Source of the DNA: Nautilus pompilius
Lineage: Eukaryota > Mollusca > Cephalopoda > Nautilida > Nautilidae
Direction: 5' to 3'
Assembly (NCBI GenBank): GCA_018389105.1
Contig: JACATO010000982.1
Span: forward strand, 30,001-94,000
Length of the DNA stretch: 64,000 nucleotides
Shown: one piece after another, positions 62,486 through 64,000 of the stretch
How the letters are laid out: every line of letters starts with the position of its first letter
Numbering within the stretch: position 1 is the first letter of the stretch
The notes under the pieces: generated by a model
Database searches by the model: none
What the model was told of the DNA's origin: nothing
What the model saw: only the letters and a program-made list of their open reading frames with translations
Made by a program: the position numbers and the translations under genes

Positions 62486-64000
62486 GCAAGTGTGTGCATA
62501 GTGCCAAATCTTGTTTCATTTACTAGAGAACCATTGGGATGAATGGATACTTCCATCCCTCAACCAGCTCTAGCAAATTTCTAGAAATTATAATTTTTTT
62601 ACAATTAGAAAGCAATCTTTCTAGAATAATAATAATAATATACAGTTACAAGCTATATATATATATATACCTTGTATGCAATTCATTTTATGAGATAAGG
62701 GGCCATTATAGCTTACATAAGGTCCTTAGTCCCAGAGTAAATAGCATTTATCATCTGATTGACAATCACTACTGATACCTCAAAATTTCTTTTTTTCATC
62801 AAGTTATGTTAATAGATAAACAATCTATAATATCAAGTCTTAACGATGAGTCACTTAGTTTATAGCTAATGTCATCCACTTTTAAATTTATTAGCAGCTA
62901 AAAAGAAAAAAAAGTTACTTGCTAAAATCTTTGATTATTTATATCTCTTCCCAAGCATCTAAGAACTGAACTAGGCAGACAGCTTCTTAATTGCTTTGGA
63001 ATATGCCTTCAAAAGGTTTATAAACCCTTTCTTTGATACCCCAATCACATTTTAAATAAGGGTTTCACATCTGTGTGTTATGTTTCAGATATGATTGAAT
63101 GAAGAACTTGCACAATGGTGCCAGAGCTTTTCTGCAGATATTTCCCCTTAAGTTTTTATAATAATTGTTCTAAATACATTTTATTTCAATGTCATCTACA
63201 GTGGTAGAGTGCCGGACTTCCTTGGTTGAGGGCCCAAGTTTGAATCTTGGTCAGAGCCACCTTGTATTGGTGTATTTCCCTGGCGTGGTTCCGCCTCGTC
63301 TGTCTTCACCAGCCGGCTGGCTGCGTGGGTTTCTTTCCACATCTGAAAATGGAGAGTTTTTAATAGAGACTTAAGCTTCTGCAACCCATTCAGTATGTAA
63401 TCGCATGATCCCTCATCTTCTAGCTGAGATAGGGATCTACAACCCCCCCCCTAATAACAAGGGAAAGCATACGACAGTGACAACCATTCATAATAGTGCC
63501 CCGATTATTAAACTGCATTGTGTGTTTAAATAAACTACTGAGTGCTGCAATATAGAAGTTGATTAAGCCACATTTTGATTGCTATAGGATCTCTGTATCA
63601 GATGTCTTTGATGTGGCAACTTCTCATGGAGATGGCAAATACAGAGTATTGGAGCTGTAAACTCCAGTAAATACACACTTTGAAATAATGTTTTGACTAA
63701 ATAATATTATTTTAACAAAAGAAATAAAACCAGAAATCAAATACTGAAACTTTACGTGTCATGGTATGAATAAAAATAAAAACATTTCAGGTAATGAAAT
63801 GGTTTTGATCACACTATGACTTTAATTTAAGTGGAATTTCAGTAAATTTAAACTTTAAATACTTTTCGATGTATGATTGTCACCGTAGCTCTTCTATGAA
63901 GAAAACCACAAGCATCCGTGTATGTGCATCATAGTTGTGCAAGATGGCATGCTCTGTGGTTCTGAGTTACTACTTTTAGTACTCTCAGCTTAAAAGAGCT
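62486..64000. other. Start of reelin intron 1
   Basis: AT-rich. Contains an AAT run (62628-62640), a TA run (62656-62669), and the SINE-like copy at 63190-63350. No second reelin exon can be identified with confidence. Confidence 0.6.
63190..63362 (+). repeat. tRNA-derived SINE-like element
   Basis: The head has an A-box-like AGTGGTAGAGTGC and a B-box-like GTTTGAATCTTGG 36 bases on, as in a tRNA gene. The cloverleaf does not close and a non-tRNA body follows (TCTTCACCAGCCGGCTGG, then GTGGGTTTCTTTCCACATCT). It shares body and tail motifs with the copies at 3945-4262, 34010-34440 and 48470-48560. It is the most complete copy in the window. Confidence 0.6.

Noticed and set aside
63190..63262. 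Possible tRNA gene
   Set aside because: A and B boxes are present but acceptor and anticodon stems do not pair, and the sequence continues into a SINE-like body.
63570..63660. Candidate second reelin exon (open frame ISVSDVFDVATSHGD... after an AG)
   Set aside because: Phase can be made to fit, but the residues do not resemble the Reeler continuation (expected a V-T-I-S...FDG-LLVTGLY-like run) and it hits a stop at once without a clear donor.
1..64000. CRISPR arrays, operons, bacterial or phage genes
   Set aside because: None seen; spliceosomal introns and metazoan gene families identify the DNA as animal nuclear.

Overview
The window is metazoan nuclear DNA: AT-rich, with large introns and many short tandem repeats and decayed DNA transposons. 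Four protein-coding genes of animal-specific or deep eukaryotic families can be read exon by exon. The repeat style and the reelin, LHFPL and ORC5 content suggest an invertebrate, plausibly a mollusc or another spiralian. The species cannot be told from the sequence.

Layout, left to right. (1) An LHFPL tetraspan gene on the minus strand (three coding exons, 3617-11308) closely resembles vertebrate LHFPL3/LHFPL4. Its first exon lies in a GC- and CpG-rich patch. (2) An unexpressed-looking mariner-type transposon with very long terminal repeats is at 13647-14952. (3) GTF3C1 (TFIIIC largest subunit) is on the minus strand at 15993-23079. 1803 of its 1959 codons lie in one exon, followed by a single intron and a short last exon. 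(4) A repeat-rich stretch (23.1-31.8 kb) holds a Tc1 relic and a 1.3-kb element with TTA target duplications and a 68-bp perfect palindrome. (5) A second LHFPL gene on the minus strand (31854-35028) has the same intron phases as the first. (6) A pogo/Tigger element is at 36098-38158. (7) ORC5 is on the plus strand, with 14 coding exons (38684-53631) whose lengths and phases close exactly to 437 residues; two Tc1 relics sit in its introns. (8) A long gap of repeats and SINE-like fragments precedes the first coding exon of reelin (62278-62485, plus strand), and the gene runs out of the window.

The order and orientation LHFPL(-), ORC5(+), RELN(+) match, as a mirror image, what I know of human 7q22 (RELN, ORC5, LHFPL3). 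That looks like deeply conserved animal microsynteny. GTF3C1 and a second LHFPL copy lie beside this block. The genes do not form a pathway: ORC5 (replication licensing) and GTF3C1 (Pol III transcription) are housekeeping, while LHFPL and reelin are nervous-system/sensory membrane and extracellular proteins.
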